Shown: piece by piece, positions 17,659 through 25,507 of the stretch | How the letters are laid out: each line of letters opens with the position of its first letter | Position numbering within the stretch: position 1 is the stretch's first letter | DNA from: DATDAW01 sp036524675 | Lineage (GTDB): Bacteria; Verrucomicrobiota; Verrucomicrobiia; Chthoniobacterales; DASVRZ01 | DNA length: 59,731 bases | Direction: 5' to 3' | Assembly (NCBI GenBank): GCA_036524675.1 | Contig: DATDBU010000051.1 | Location: 1 to 59,731 of the forward strand | The notes under the pieces: generated by a model | What the model was told of the DNA's origin: nothing | Seen by the model: only the letters and a program-made list of their open reading frames with translations | The model's database searches: none | Position numbers and translations under genes: made by a program

Positions 17659-17895
17659 CGGTTGTGGCATTGCCGATTTTGGAAATGGGGTTCCGGACTC
17701 CGGTTGTGGCATTGCCGATTTTGGAAATAGGGCTCCGGACATCGGCTGCGGCATTGCCGATTTTGGAAATAGGGCGCCGGACTTCGGTTGTGGCATTGCC
17801 GATTTTGGAAATAGGGCTCCGGACATCGGTTGCGGCATTGCCGATTTTGGAAATAGGGCTCCAGACTTCGGTTTAGGCATTGCCGATTTTGGAAT
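17659..17895. repeat. 42-bp minisatellite, about 5.6 copies, with 84-bp higher-order pattern
   Basis: Units start at 17659, 17701, 17743, 17785, 17827 and 17869 (last partial). Each has the core GGCATTGCCGATTTTGGAAA. Copies 2 and 4 are identical and copies 3 and 5 are near-identical to each other, differing from 2/4 at the unit start (GCGGC versus GTGGC) and end, so the array grew at least partly by 84-bp duplication. Because 42 is divisible by three, several frames on both strands stay open across it; I treat these as by-products and not as genes. Confidence 0.9.
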
Positions 17896-18078
17896 GGGGC
17901 CACAGCCTTCTACCATGCCACTGTTTTCTTCTGACTAAGGGCGCGGGATTCCGGGTTAGCCTATGGAAAATGGGAAGCCATCCGTAAACAGCCGAAGGTC
18001 ACTTCGTCCGTTTTCCCCTTTCCCCTCGTGCTTGTGCCGCTTCCTGGTTGCTATCCGTTCCCGCGGAGTCACGTATAA

Positions 18079-18342
18079 ATTTTTCGTTTCGACGAATACA
18101 ACCTGGCCACGCTCGCAAACGTGGAAACGCTCATGACGCGCTTCATCAATGCTGCCACTCGCCACGTGGGCGTCCTCGGGCAGGCCTTTGTGGATCGCTT
18201 TGTCAGTTTGAAAACCAGTTTTACTACGGCCCGAGCGGCTCAACTCGCGACCATCGGCGAAGTGAAATTTGAAAAAACCGACACCGCCGAAGCCCGACAC
18301 GCGCTGGAAGACCAGCTCATGAACAAACTGCTAACCCTCGCG
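18079..18342 (+). pseudogene. Fragment of an unrecognised helical protein
   Basis: An open stretch reading FDEYNLATLANVETLMTRF, then GQAFVDRFVSLKTSFTTARA and ARHALEDQLMNKLLTLA. It looks like a conserved helical protein seen in Verrucomicrobiota, but I cannot name the family. There is no start in a proper context and the frame runs without a break into a GNAT fragment at about 18343, so the two were joined by recombination at a shared LLTLA-like segment. Best read as a gene remnant. Confidence 0.45.
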
Positions 18343-18471
18343 ATCGATACCGTTACCGGCAGCGATGCCGAACGCATTTATTCCAGCCTCGGCTGGCAGC
18401 GGTGCGGCGTCATTCCTGATTACGCTCTTTGGCCGCACGGCGGGCTATGCAGCACGACGGTTTCTTTCGTC
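18343..18471 (+). pseudogene. C-terminal fragment of a GNAT acetyltransferase
   Basis: About 43 residues, DTVTGSDAERIYSSLGWQRC then GVIPDYALWPHGGLCSTTVSF, matching the last third of small GNAT N-acetyltransferases, where the SDAERIYSSLGW helix precedes the final strands. The acetyl-CoA-binding part is missing. It continues in frame from the preceding unrelated fragment, so it is the product of a fusion or deletion. GNAT genes are common integron cargo, which fits the DUF6968-like gene next door. Confidence 0.6.
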
Positions 18472-18555
18472 AGTTGTAGTTCCATGCAATCATTCAACCG
18501 CCTGGAAACGCCTGACCAGGCGCTGCCTCGCGTCCCGTTTAAACGAAGACCAAAT

Positions 18556-18876
18556 ATGACCGAGCCATTCGCCACTCGTGAGTTCTCCTGCGTCAGCCCC
18601 ACGGGGGAGCAGTTTGCATTCACTGTCCAGCTCGGACGCCCTTCGCCAGTCACAGACGAGCCGCAGTCCGACTGGCGTTGCCCTGTGACCATCCCATTCG
18701 ACGGGCAGGCCCGAGACATCTACGGGATCGATTCCTGGCAGGCTCTCTGCCTTGCGTTGTCCCTCGTCCATTCACTCCTCGCGGACTTCATTCAGCGCGG
18801 CGGCAAGCTGTATTATCCAGGCACTACCGATGAGTTCACGCTCAACGATTTTCCGCATGCGACCGGAAGCGCCTAA
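18556..18876 (+). CDS. DUF6968-like small protein, probable orphan integron cassette
   Basis: About 106 residues from ATG 18556. The pattern SPTGEQFAFTVQLGRPSPV, DWRCPVTIPFDG and YGIDSWQALCLALSLVHSLL resembles the small DUF6968 family, of unknown function and frequent in mobile regions. The stop codon TAA lies inside GCCTAAC (18871-18877), an integron RYYYAAC box, and an attC-like hairpin follows. Frame continuity upstream into the GNAT fragment is probably accidental. Family identity is from memory of the pattern and is moderate. Confidence 0.6.
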   Translation: MTEPFATREFSCVSPTGEQFAFTVQLGRPSPVTDEPQSDWRCPVTIPFDGQARDIYGIDSWQALCLALSLVHSLLADFIQRGGKLYYPGTTDEFTLNDFPHATGSA

Positions 18877-18926
18877 CAATAAAGGGTGTATTGCCGCTAA
18901 GCTGGCATATGCACCCGTGGTTGGTG
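18871..18926 (+). other. attC-like site overlapping the stop codon of the DUF6968-like gene
   Basis: GCCTAAC (18871-18877) is followed after six bases by GGGTGTATTGCC (18884-18895) and its near-complement GGCATATGCACCC (18904-18916), with one or two unpaired bases, as in attC stems. Three bases later GTTG (18920-18923) would start a GTTRRRY box, which is cut at its fourth base by the group II intron start GTGCG (18924). Length 56 bp. The structure is good for an attC except for the interrupted far box. Confidence 0.5.
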
Positions 18927-19050
18927 CGCCCGGCAGGGCGCACGTATTTGGGGTTCAAGTCTCCTGCACATCCGGTAAGGGGAGAAGGCAAGGGCGTCCG
19001 TCGCGAGGCGGAGTCTGAAGGAAGCCGCAGGCAAAACGATGCACCGATGA
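18924..19050 (+). mobile_element. Group II intron 5' fragment (start of domain I)
   Basis: The stretch starts with GTGCG, the 5' consensus of group II introns, as part of a perfect hairpin GTGCGCCC-GGCA-GGGCGCAC (18924-18943). It continues with GGGGTTCAAGTCTCC, then GGCAAGGGCGTCC and GGAGTCTGAAGGAAGCCG plus CAGGCAAAAC, which are typical of domain I of bacterial group II introns. Nothing of the intron-encoded reverse transcriptase or domains V-VI is visible; the fragment stops before the inverted-repeat element at 19063. It is a non-functional remnant. Confidence 0.6.
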
Positions 19051-19062
19051 AGAAGAATCGCA

Positions 19063-19206
19063 TACTTTTACTTTGGTAGCACTGAACACGACGGTTTAGA
19101 GCGGGAGAACCAAGGAGAGGCGGTTTCCAACCGCCTGAAAACGGGCGCTTGGAAAGCGCCCCTCCTTGTAAAACGCCACAGACGACGATTTACCAAAGTA
19201 AAAATA
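19063..19206. repeat. MITE-like element with REP-type hairpin core
   Basis: Terminal inverted repeats TACTTTTACTTTGGTA (19063-19078) and TACCAAAGTAAAAATA (19191-19206) match at 15 of 16 positions. Inside, CAAGGAG (19111-19117) pairs with CTCCTTG (19162-19168), enclosing two smaller palindromes, GGCGGTTTCCAACCGCC and GGGCGCTTGGAAAGCGCCC. The hairpin resembles REP-like repeats spread through Verrucomicrobiota chromosomes. The 144-bp element has no gene and would need a transposase supplied elsewhere. Confidence 0.6.
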
Positions 19207-19534
19207 CGAGGCACAGAGACAGAGAAACGCCGTTGTTGACGACGCAGGCCAAGCTATTTATTTCAAGCCTGATACGATTTGCGAGCGCCGCTTTGGATGA
19301 GGGCGGGTGCGGTTTGCTATTTTCAGTCGCCATTTGTGCATCAGCCACACGTTAAACCAAAGCGCCGCAGCAGCGACGCACTCCAGAGCGCTTCGCGCGC
19401 AGGTCGCCGATCATTGGTGGGCAAAGATCAGGTCACAGACCGCCGCTACAGTGTGCCGCGCGTCTCAATCAGCGTTCCGTTGGGTCAAAAAATGGAGTGC
19501 GGATGTCGACTGTGTTCGTGCATTTTGAAATTCG

Positions 19535-20428
19535 TTGAGCGTGAACAGGATCATCGACAGCCATATACATATGTACCCGGCCGAGGTTTACACCGACCCG
19601 AAGGGGTGGGGGACTGCTCACCGTGAACCTTGGTGGACGTATTGCGTGGCACCACCTGGACGGCGGACGCTCCAGGGGTGGGCGGATATGCCGAGGCTGC
19701 TAGCCGACATGGATCGTGCCGGAATCGAGAAATGTGTGATGTTAGGCTGGTACTGGGAGCACCAGGAAACTTGCGATCTGCAGAATGGCTGGTTTATCGA
19801 CTGGATCCGGCAACATCCGGATCGTTTGTTGGGGTTTGCCAGTGTACAACCCGCGCAGGGGCCAAAGGCGCTGGATCAACTACAACGTGCGCTGGACTCG
19901 GGACTTTGCGGAATCGGCGAGCTGTTCCCCCAAGCCCAACGGTTTACGTTTGAAGACGAGGTATGGGGGCGCCTCGTTGAGATCGCTGTGGAACGTGATG
20001 TGCCGATCAACCTGCACGTATCGGATCCGCTCACGGAGACGCCGTCGATGCCGCACCTGGCGCCGCTAAAGGATTATGTAAAAATCGCGCAAGTCTTTCC
20101 GAGCGCGAAGTTTATCCTGGCTCATTGGGGCGGCGGCATCCCGTTCTACGAGCTCAATCCAAAGGTACGCGCCCTTTTGAAAAATGTTTACTACGACACG
20201 GCGGCGACGCCGCTTCTTTACGACAAGCGCGTCTTCCGAAGTATCGTCGACCTCATCGGACCAGAGCGGATCCTCTTCGGAACGGATTATCCGTTGCTTT
20301 GCTATCCGGCGGATTCACGGGAACCGGATTTTTGGCGTCAGCGCGTTGAAGCTGAAGAAACGCTGACTCCGAAGGAACGCGAGCTTGTCATGGGGGGCAA
20401 CCTCCGAAGGCTTTTGCATCTGGCATAA
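19535..20428 (+). CDS. Amidohydrolase family 2 (TIM-barrel metal hydrolase)
   Basis: About 297 residues. The metal-binding HxH occurs at the N-terminus (IIDSHIHMYP), further ligands are in PINLHVSD and ILAHWGGGIPF, and the Asp in LFGTDYPLL completes the site of PF04909 amidohydrolases, which hydrolyse or decarboxylate small organic acids. YWEHQETCDLQNGWFIDWI is unusual and may mark a subfamily. The start is uncertain: TTG 19535 or GTG 19541, both with poor ribosome sites. It stands alone between the scrap-yard region and a convergent TPR gene. Confidence 0.82.
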   Translation: MSVNRIIDSHIHMYPAEVYTDPKGWGTAHREPWWTYCVAPPGRRTLQGWADMPRLLADMDRAGIEKCVMLGWYWEHQETCDLQNGWFIDWIRQHPDRLLGFASVQPAQGPKALDQLQRALDSGLCGIGELFPQAQRFTFEDEVWGRLVEIAVERDVPINLHVSDPLTETPSMPHLAPLKDYVKIAQVFPSAKFILAHWGGGIPFYELNPKVRALLKNVYYDTAATPLLYDKRVFRSIVDLIGPERILFGTDYPLLCYPADSREPDFWRQRVEAEETLTPKERELVMGGNLRRLLHLA

Positions 20429-20465
20429 GTACCATCCAAGTCAGACTACGTCCGACAGCGCCGTT

Positions 20466-21728
20466 TCATCTTTTCATTCGATGGAACATGAGCGCGTTGA
20501 TGCCGATGGATGTCACGAAAACGCCAATGGCAAACAGTCCCCCTAGATTCGCGGCCGCGTCCTCATGTTTCATCCAGAACAAGGCGATCGAGACAGCGCC
20601 GAGCAGAGCGAGGACGACGGTGACGAGCGACACGGTGACGCGAGGCCAGCCCTTGGCAACACGGAAGATTCCGGAAACAGGAATGGCTATGATGCCGAAA
20701 ACGATCAAGACCCAGACCCACGGGCTGTCAAAACCGGCGAAAAGGCAGCCGATTAGTCCCGTCACCGCGATGGCGAGGCAGAGGCCGAGCCAATTTGAAC
20801 CGATGGTTTGCTCGCGGGACAATGCGTGGCGCCCGTATTTGTCCAAGCGCAGCACTAGATCGAAGAAGGGGGAAGCCAGCCAAGTCGAAAGAGCGAAAAC
20901 GATGTAGGCGATTTGGATCGGTAGAATCCACGGCGCGAGTGAGGGGTATGTTCGGGCGACGTTCCGAAGGATTTGATTTCCGAAGTAAGCACCAAAAATG
21001 ATGAAGCCCTGCGCACGGCCGCTGAGACGGCTCATCCAGAGAAAGTAGCGGAGCAGCAGACCGTAAAGGGGATTTCTGGCTTTGAGCGCTTCGACGATGC
21101 CGGCGCGCGCCCATTCCTGGTTGGGGTCGAGCCGCATGGCTTCGCGGAAATGCTCGAGCGCCAATTTGGTTTTGCCGCCGTGCAGATAGTTCCAGCCTTG
21201 CGTAGCGTGACTGAGAGCGTCTTCGGGATGCCGCGCGAGGACGGAGGCCATTGTGGTGCTGGCATCGACGCCACGGCCCAGTTTAGTCAAAGCGATGGAA
21301 CGGAGATTGTTGCAGCCTACGTTTTCAGGGTCGATTTCCAGTCCGTGATCAGCCGAATCGAGGGCAGACTGCCAATCACGCAAGTCGAGGTGGATTTGGG
21401 ATTTAAGAGCGAAATTTGCGGCATCATACGGCTGGAGACGGATGGCTTCGCGGACCGAGGCGAGCGCTTCGCGCGGACGATTCCGCGCCCAAAGGGTCCG
21501 GGCGAGGACGTAATGGGAAAATTCGTCATCCGGAGCCGTATGAACGGATTCCTCGGCAAGTTGAGTTGCTTCGTCGAGTTTGCGTTGCTCGAGAAGGCAC
21601 AGGGCGAGCCACGACTTTACTGAGGGATCGTTTGGATCGATGCCGAGTGCCTGGCGGAACTGTTCGCCGGCTTCGGCAAAACGTCCACGTTCGTAGAACA
21701 GCTGGCCGCGGGTTAGATGGGTGTTCAT
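20466..21728 (-). CDS. TPR-repeat integral membrane protein
   Basis: About 420 residues from ATG 21728 (MNTHLTRGQLFYERGRFAEA). Residues 1-210 hold six or so TPR units with the usual alternation of small and aromatic residues (DAANFALKSQIHLDLRDWQSA, shown here by its first half, and HYLHGGKTKLALEHF-like repeats). The second half carries about five membrane helices (IQIAYIVFALSTWLASPFF, LGLCLAIAVTGLIGCLFAGF, VLIVFGIIAIPVSGIF, LVTVVLALLGAVSIALFW, GLFAIGVFVTSIGINALMF). TPR arrays dock partner proteins, so it may recruit something to the membrane. No enzyme motif is seen. The next gene upstream is another TPR protein with an AAA ATPase, suggesting a possible partnership. Confidence 0.75.
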   Translation of the reverse strand: MNTHLTRGQLFYERGRFAEAGEQFRQALGIDPNDPSVKSWLALCLLEQRKLDEATQLAEESVHTAPDDEFSHYVLARTLWARNRPREALASVREAIRLQPYDAANFALKSQIHLDLRDWQSALDSADHGLEIDPENVGCNNLRSIALTKLGRGVDASTTMASVLARHPEDALSHATQGWNYLHGGKTKLALEHFREAMRLDPNQEWARAGIVEALKARNPLYGLLLRYFLWMSRLSGRAQGFIIFGAYFGNQILRNVARTYPSLAPWILPIQIAYIVFALSTWLASPFFDLVLRLDKYGRHALSREQTIGSNWLGLCLAIAVTGLIGCLFAGFDSPWVWVLIVFGIIAIPVSGIFRVAKGWPRVTVSLVTVVLALLGAVSIALFWMKHEDAAANLGGLFAIGVFVTSIGINALMFHRMKR

Positions 21729-21909
21729 GCGAGCGAAGCGAGCCTTCTTGCTATTACTCTTTCTCCTGATCTTGCGCTGTTCCGGGCGCGGCATCCCAAG
21801 ATAAGTTCGCCCGTTCCTGAACGATGAGAGGCATTGCCAACTCTTTCCTGCCTAGTGAAAGAGCAAGAGTTAGAAGAAAGATTCAAACTTTCTCCGGAAA
21901 TTCCCGCTC

Positions 21910-23289
21910 TCATTTCCCTTTCAGGTACTGCAGGATTTCGTCGTAAGTCCCGCCTTGATTGGAATACAGCGCGTAATTTCGGGCAGTCGCAAACCATTCC
22001 CGCGTTGACGGCTTCACATTCCCAGCGGCTTTGAGGAGATCCTTGGTAACGATCGGGCGTGGAACTCCTTCTTTCATCGCTTGCTGGAGTTTGGCCTCCA
22101 CGGCAACGTCGACCACAGCACGCAAGTCGGCACCAGAAAAGCCGTCACATTTCCTGGCAACTTCGGCGAAATCGATATTCTCCAGAGGCTTTCCCGCGGT
22201 GAGGATCTGCAAGATGGCTGAGCGCGCCGGGTTATCAGGTGGGGGGACAAACAGAATACGGTCAAACCGTCCGGGCCGGCGGAATGCGGCATCGAGATGC
22301 CAGGGAGCATTGGTGGCGGCCAGGATGAGAACGCCTTCATTCGAAGCCCCGATGCCGTCCATTTCGGCAAGGAATTGATTAATGAGATGCCGTCCGGCGC
22401 TCGATTTCATATCTGTCCGGCTGGCGCCAAGGGCATCGACCTCGTCGAAAAACAGAACGCACGGGGCGGTGGCCCGGGCTTGTTCGAAGAGAGCATGCAG
22501 GCTTTTTTCGCTGCTGCCGATCCACATATCCAGGACGTCATTGATTCCGACGGAGATGAAGCCGGCGTCGATCTCGCCTGCAGTGGCGCGCGCGAGGTGG
22601 GTCTTGCCGCACCCTGGAGGACCGTATAGGAGGATGCCTCCGCCGATGGTTTTGCCGTAGGCTTTGAACATGTCGGCGTGCTGGATCGGGTAAATGATTT
22701 TTAGCCTTACCTCTTCCTTCACTTTTTCCATCCCGCCGACGTGGTTGAAATTGATTTTCGGGCGCTCGACCTCGCCTTCGAATTCGCCGTCCGTAGCTTC
22801 AACTTCGTCACCTGACCAGCCGGCGCGGATTTTTCCGTCGACGACTTCGCTGGTTTCCGGTGATCGGCCGATACCGAGACGGGCTGCGAGTTCGGCGTCG
22901 GCGAGCAACGGGTCGGCCTGAATGGCGCGTTTGTACTGGACAACAGCCTGTGCGATTTCCCCGGCTGAAAAGAGGAGTCGGGCGTGGAACAGGAAAGCGG
23001 CAGTCGGGGATTTGGGGTTTCTGGTCAAATCATCCAGCAGGACGAGCGCTTCTCTGTTTTTTCCCTCGCCGTGAAATGTCCGGGCGAGATCAAATTTGAG
23101 CGCGGCGTTGTCAGGGTCGCGGGCGAGGGCAGATCGAAGCTGGGGCTCGGCTTCGGCGAAAAGTCCGGCATCGATGAGGTGCTGGATCAGCATGCGCTGA
23201 AGCGGGGCGCTGTCTGGGGATAATTGAAGCGCTTGGCGCAATGCTTGAATGGCTTCAAGTGAGCTTTGGGGTGGGCGGGAGTCAGCCAT
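21910..23289 (-). CDS. TPR-AAA ATPase (CDC48/FtsH-type AAA domain)
   Basis: A 459-residue protein. Residues about 10-135 form TPR units. After a charged linker (140-178) a single classical AAA module begins at FNHVGGMEKVKEEV: Walker A YGPPGCGKTH (222-231), pore loop near MWIGSSEKS, Walker B VLFFDEVDA (278-286), arginine fingers in RRPGRFDR (337-344) and a C-terminal helical lid with DGFSGADLRAVVD. All ATPase residues are intact, so it should remodel proteins recruited by the TPR part. No protease domain is present. It and the TPR membrane gene downstream are on the same strand, 180 bases apart. Confidence 0.88.
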   Translation of the reverse strand: MADSRPPQSSLEAIQALRQALQLSPDSAPLQRMLIQHLIDAGLFAEAEPQLRSALARDPDNAALKFDLARTFHGEGKNREALVLLDDLTRNPKSPTAAFLFHARLLFSAGEIAQAVVQYKRAIQADPLLADAELAARLGIGRSPETSEVVDGKIRAGWSGDEVEATDGEFEGEVERPKINFNHVGGMEKVKEEVRLKIIYPIQHADMFKAYGKTIGGGILLYGPPGCGKTHLARATAGEIDAGFISVGINDVLDMWIGSSEKSLHALFEQARATAPCVLFFDEVDALGASRTDMKSSAGRHLINQFLAEMDGIGASNEGVLILAATNAPWHLDAAFRRPGRFDRILFVPPPDNPARSAILQILTAGKPLENIDFAEVARKCDGFSGADLRAVVDVAVEAKLQQAMKEGVPRPIVTKDLLKAAGNVKPSTREWFATARNYALYSNQGGTYDEILQYLKGK

Positions 23290-23326
23290 GGTTCGGAGAA
23301 CAACGAACGGGAGGGGCGAATGTCAA

Positions 23327-24244
23327 TTAAACTGCGGCGAGCAGGTTTGAAAAAGCCGAATTCAATGTTGGGAACGCGAAATTGAATCCGGCGGCGAGAG
23401 CTTTTTGGGGAACGACGCGCTGGCTCTCCAGGACGAGGCCAGCCTGGCCACCAAGGGCGGCTTTCAACACGAACTCAGGCGTGGCAAAAATCGCCGGGCG
23501 ATGCACTCCAGCGGCGAGAGCCCGGGTGAATTCGGCATTCGTGCACGTTCCTGGTGCAGCGGCATTGACCGGACCACGAACGGCGTTGTTTTCGAGGCAG
23601 AACAGGTATAGGGCGACGATATCGTCGATGTGAATCCAGGGGAGATACTGGCGACCACCGCCGAGTTTCCCTCCTAGTCCCAGCGAGAAGACGCGACGGA
23701 GCAACGGAAAAGCGCCCTGATTTTTCCCGAGGACCAGCCCCGTACGAAGCGATACAACGCGAACGCCGTAAGCCGTGGCTTTTGCGACCTCAGCTTCCCA
23801 AGCCAGGGAAACGTTCACCAGGCAGCCTTTCCCCGGAGGGGCGGATTCATCCAGAATCTCGTCTTTGCGTTCTCCATAAATGCCAGCTCCCGAGGCGCAA
23901 AGGAAGATTCTTAGATTGTCTCGCGATTGGCCGATGGTTTCGACAATCTTCCGGGTTGTATCGATTCGGCTCGAAAAAATCCGTTTCTTTTTAGCCGGGG
24001 TCCAGTGGCCCATGACGGATTCGCCTGCGAGATGGATGACTGCGTCCAGATGGCTCAAATCAAGAGGACGGCTGAGGGAAAAAATCCGTGTCTCAGTGCA
24101 ACTGGGAAGCGCTGTATGGGCGCTGCGCGAAAAACCGACGACGGAATGTCCGCGTTGCCGGGCGGCAGCAGCAAGGTTTTTCCCGATGAATCCCGTGACT
24201 CCTGTAATGCCGATAACCACAGTCTTTAATTCCGGACGAACCAA
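23327..24244 (-). CDS. TIGR01777-type NAD-dependent epimerase (YfcH-like)
   Basis: About 305 residues. Extended short-chain dehydrogenase fold: nucleotide-binding GITGVTGFIGKNLA, DAVIHLAGESVMGHWT, FLCASGAGIYGERKDE and RTGLVLGKNQGAFPLL are hallmarks of the TIGR01777/SDR39U1 family; PWIHIDDIVALYLFCLEN and the C-terminal DUF1731-like segment complete it. The physiological substrate of the family is unknown. The start is uncertain (TTG 24244 or GTG 24220). It lies 37 bases upstream of the AAA gene on the same strand, so co-transcription is likely. Confidence 0.87.
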   Translation of the reverse strand: MVRPELKTVVIGITGVTGFIGKNLAAAARQRGHSVVGFSRSAHTALPSCTETRIFSLSRPLDLSHLDAVIHLAGESVMGHWTPAKKKRIFSSRIDTTRKIVETIGQSRDNLRIFLCASGAGIYGERKDEILDESAPPGKGCLVNVSLAWEAEVAKATAYGVRVVSLRTGLVLGKNQGAFPLLRRVFSLGLGGKLGGGRQYLPWIHIDDIVALYLFCLENNAVRGPVNAAAPGTCTNAEFTRALAAGVHRPAIFATPEFVLKAALGGQAGLVLESQRVVPQKALAAGFNFAFPTLNSAFSNLLAAV

Positions 24245-24302
24245 GAGCTTCGTCTTTTGCTCTTCTTAAACACGTGCGACTCGATACGTGCAAACTCCTT
24301 CC

Positions 24303-25340
24303 TCAATCAAATCTCCGGTGCAGCCAGCGCAGAGGGAACTTGTTTCCGGGGCAATCCGTCGGCTTCGGGTTGATCTCCCGATGGCCCCGGACAATAGCGT
24401 AGCGCCCCTGCACTTTTCCGCACCGCGACCGCAGGTAACGGATCAATTCGTCGAGGGCTGCGAGCTGCCGTTTCGTCGGCGGCCTTTCGTTGAGATCGCC
24501 AGTAAGACAAATGCCGAGCGAGATATAGTTCAGGTAATCCGAGGCCACGTGTCCGCCGTTAATCTGGCGAGTCCAGCGGGGACCGATTTCGATCTCGCCA
24601 TCGCCAGCGCCGCGCCCGTTGCCAATCACGAAATGATACGCGAGTCCGTTCTGCATGTGCCGTGTACGCCGATGGTAATAATCGTAGGCCCTTGCATTGC
24701 CCGAGGCGGTGCCGCTGTTGTGGACGATGATGTATTTCCAGCGTCCGCGCCGGACGGGCGCCCGGTCGATGGCTCGCCGCAGTCCTTTTGAGAGATATTT
24801 CCAACGGCTGCCAAACCACCTGCGGGGTGCTGGTGCAACTTCGGCCTCGTCCAGGTCGCCCGATTTCCGGATCGTGATCGGTGCTTCTTCAACGTCCCGC
24901 CGCGCTGAAAGTGCTTCACGACGCCGCTGTTCCCGTTCCGGGGTCGGTGTTGGCGCAGGTGTGGTGCGTTCCCGGGGTGTGGGAATTGTTTCCGGTTCTG
25001 GCGTTGGCCGAGGCGTACGGCGCGGCTGCGGGGTTTCGTCCCGTTCCGGTGTGGGGCTGGGCGTACGACGCCGTTCCGGGGTCTCATCGGGCTCCGGCGT
25101 TGGTAATGGTGTACGCCGCGGCGCTAGTGTTTCGTCTTGATCTGGTGCGGGACGTTTGCGTGGAGTCGTGACGGGTTTTGGCGTTGGCGTCTCCGCCGGT
25201 TCAGGTGGTAGCGCCTTCATTTGCTCGCGCGCTTTGAGAAAGGTCTCGCGTTTTCGCCGGGTTTCGTCGGACATTTGGCTGTGTGTCACATCGCCCGCTA
25301 GAAAGCAGAAAATGACGACGGACAATATTAAAGGGCGCAC
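24303..25340 (-). CDS. Secreted N-acetylmuramoyl-L-alanine amidase (Amidase_2/PGRP) with Pro-Thr-Glu repeat linker
   Basis: About 345 residues from GTG 25340, which gives the signal peptide RPLILSVVIFCFLAGDVTHS; a TTG at 25376 is an alternative. Residues roughly 40-150 are low-complexity repeats of the type TPEPDETPERRRTP, probably a stiff wall-spanning spacer. The catalytic domain has zinc ligands in YIIVHNSGTASGN, VRGHREINPKPTDCPG and the conserved GGHV and LGICLTGD motifs of peptidoglycan recognition amidases. It should cut MurNAc-L-Ala bonds in the envelope. The repeat codes for Arg/Pro/Thr/Glu and is likely length-variable between strains. Confidence 0.88.
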   Translation of the reverse strand: MRPLILSVVIFCFLAGDVTHSQMSDETRRKRETFLKAREQMKALPPEPAETPTPKPVTTPRKRPAPDQDETLAPRRTPLPTPEPDETPERRRTPSPTPERDETPQPRRTPRPTPEPETIPTPRERTTPAPTPTPEREQRRREALSARRDVEEAPITIRKSGDLDEAEVAPAPRRWFGSRWKYLSKGLRRAIDRAPVRRGRWKYIIVHNSGTASGNARAYDYYHRRTRHMQNGLAYHFVIGNGRGAGDGEIEIGPRWTRQINGGHVASDYLNYISLGICLTGDLNERPPTKRQLAALDELIRYLRSRCGKVQGRYAIVRGHREINPKPTDCPGNKFPLRWLHRRFD

Positions 25341-25507
25341 GGTGCGGAGGCTAGAGGCTCCCAACTCGGCGGGCAAGTGTGCGGGGACAAAAAACTCCGG
25401 TTACGATTCCGTGGCGGGCCTTTTCATTGCGGCTTCCATGAGTTATTCACAATATCCCCAATTCAGTCATCGGTTTTCCGTTTTCCTTCCCTCCATGTGA
25501 CACGCTC

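Noticed and set aside
17659..17895. CRISPR array
   Set aside because: Units are contiguous with no unique spacers between repeats.
17478..17938. Long open frames on both strands with PKSAMPQP or DFGCGIADFGNRAP repeats, as possible repeat proteins
   Set aside because: They follow from a 42-bp repeat unit that is open in several frames at once, and no start has a ribosome site.
18492..18543. A further attC site between the GNAT fragment and the DUF6968-like gene (ATTCAAC ... GTTTAAA, hairpin CGCCTGG/CCAGGCG)
   Set aside because: The hairpin is strongly off-centre (0 and 14 bases from the boxes) and the second box does not fit GTTRRRY. It could still be a degraded site.
19741..19747. Further GTTAGGC boxes at 19741, 26989 and 59214 as recombination sites
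   Set aside because: They lie inside conserved genes with no palindromic partner; a few chance hits are expected in 60 kb.
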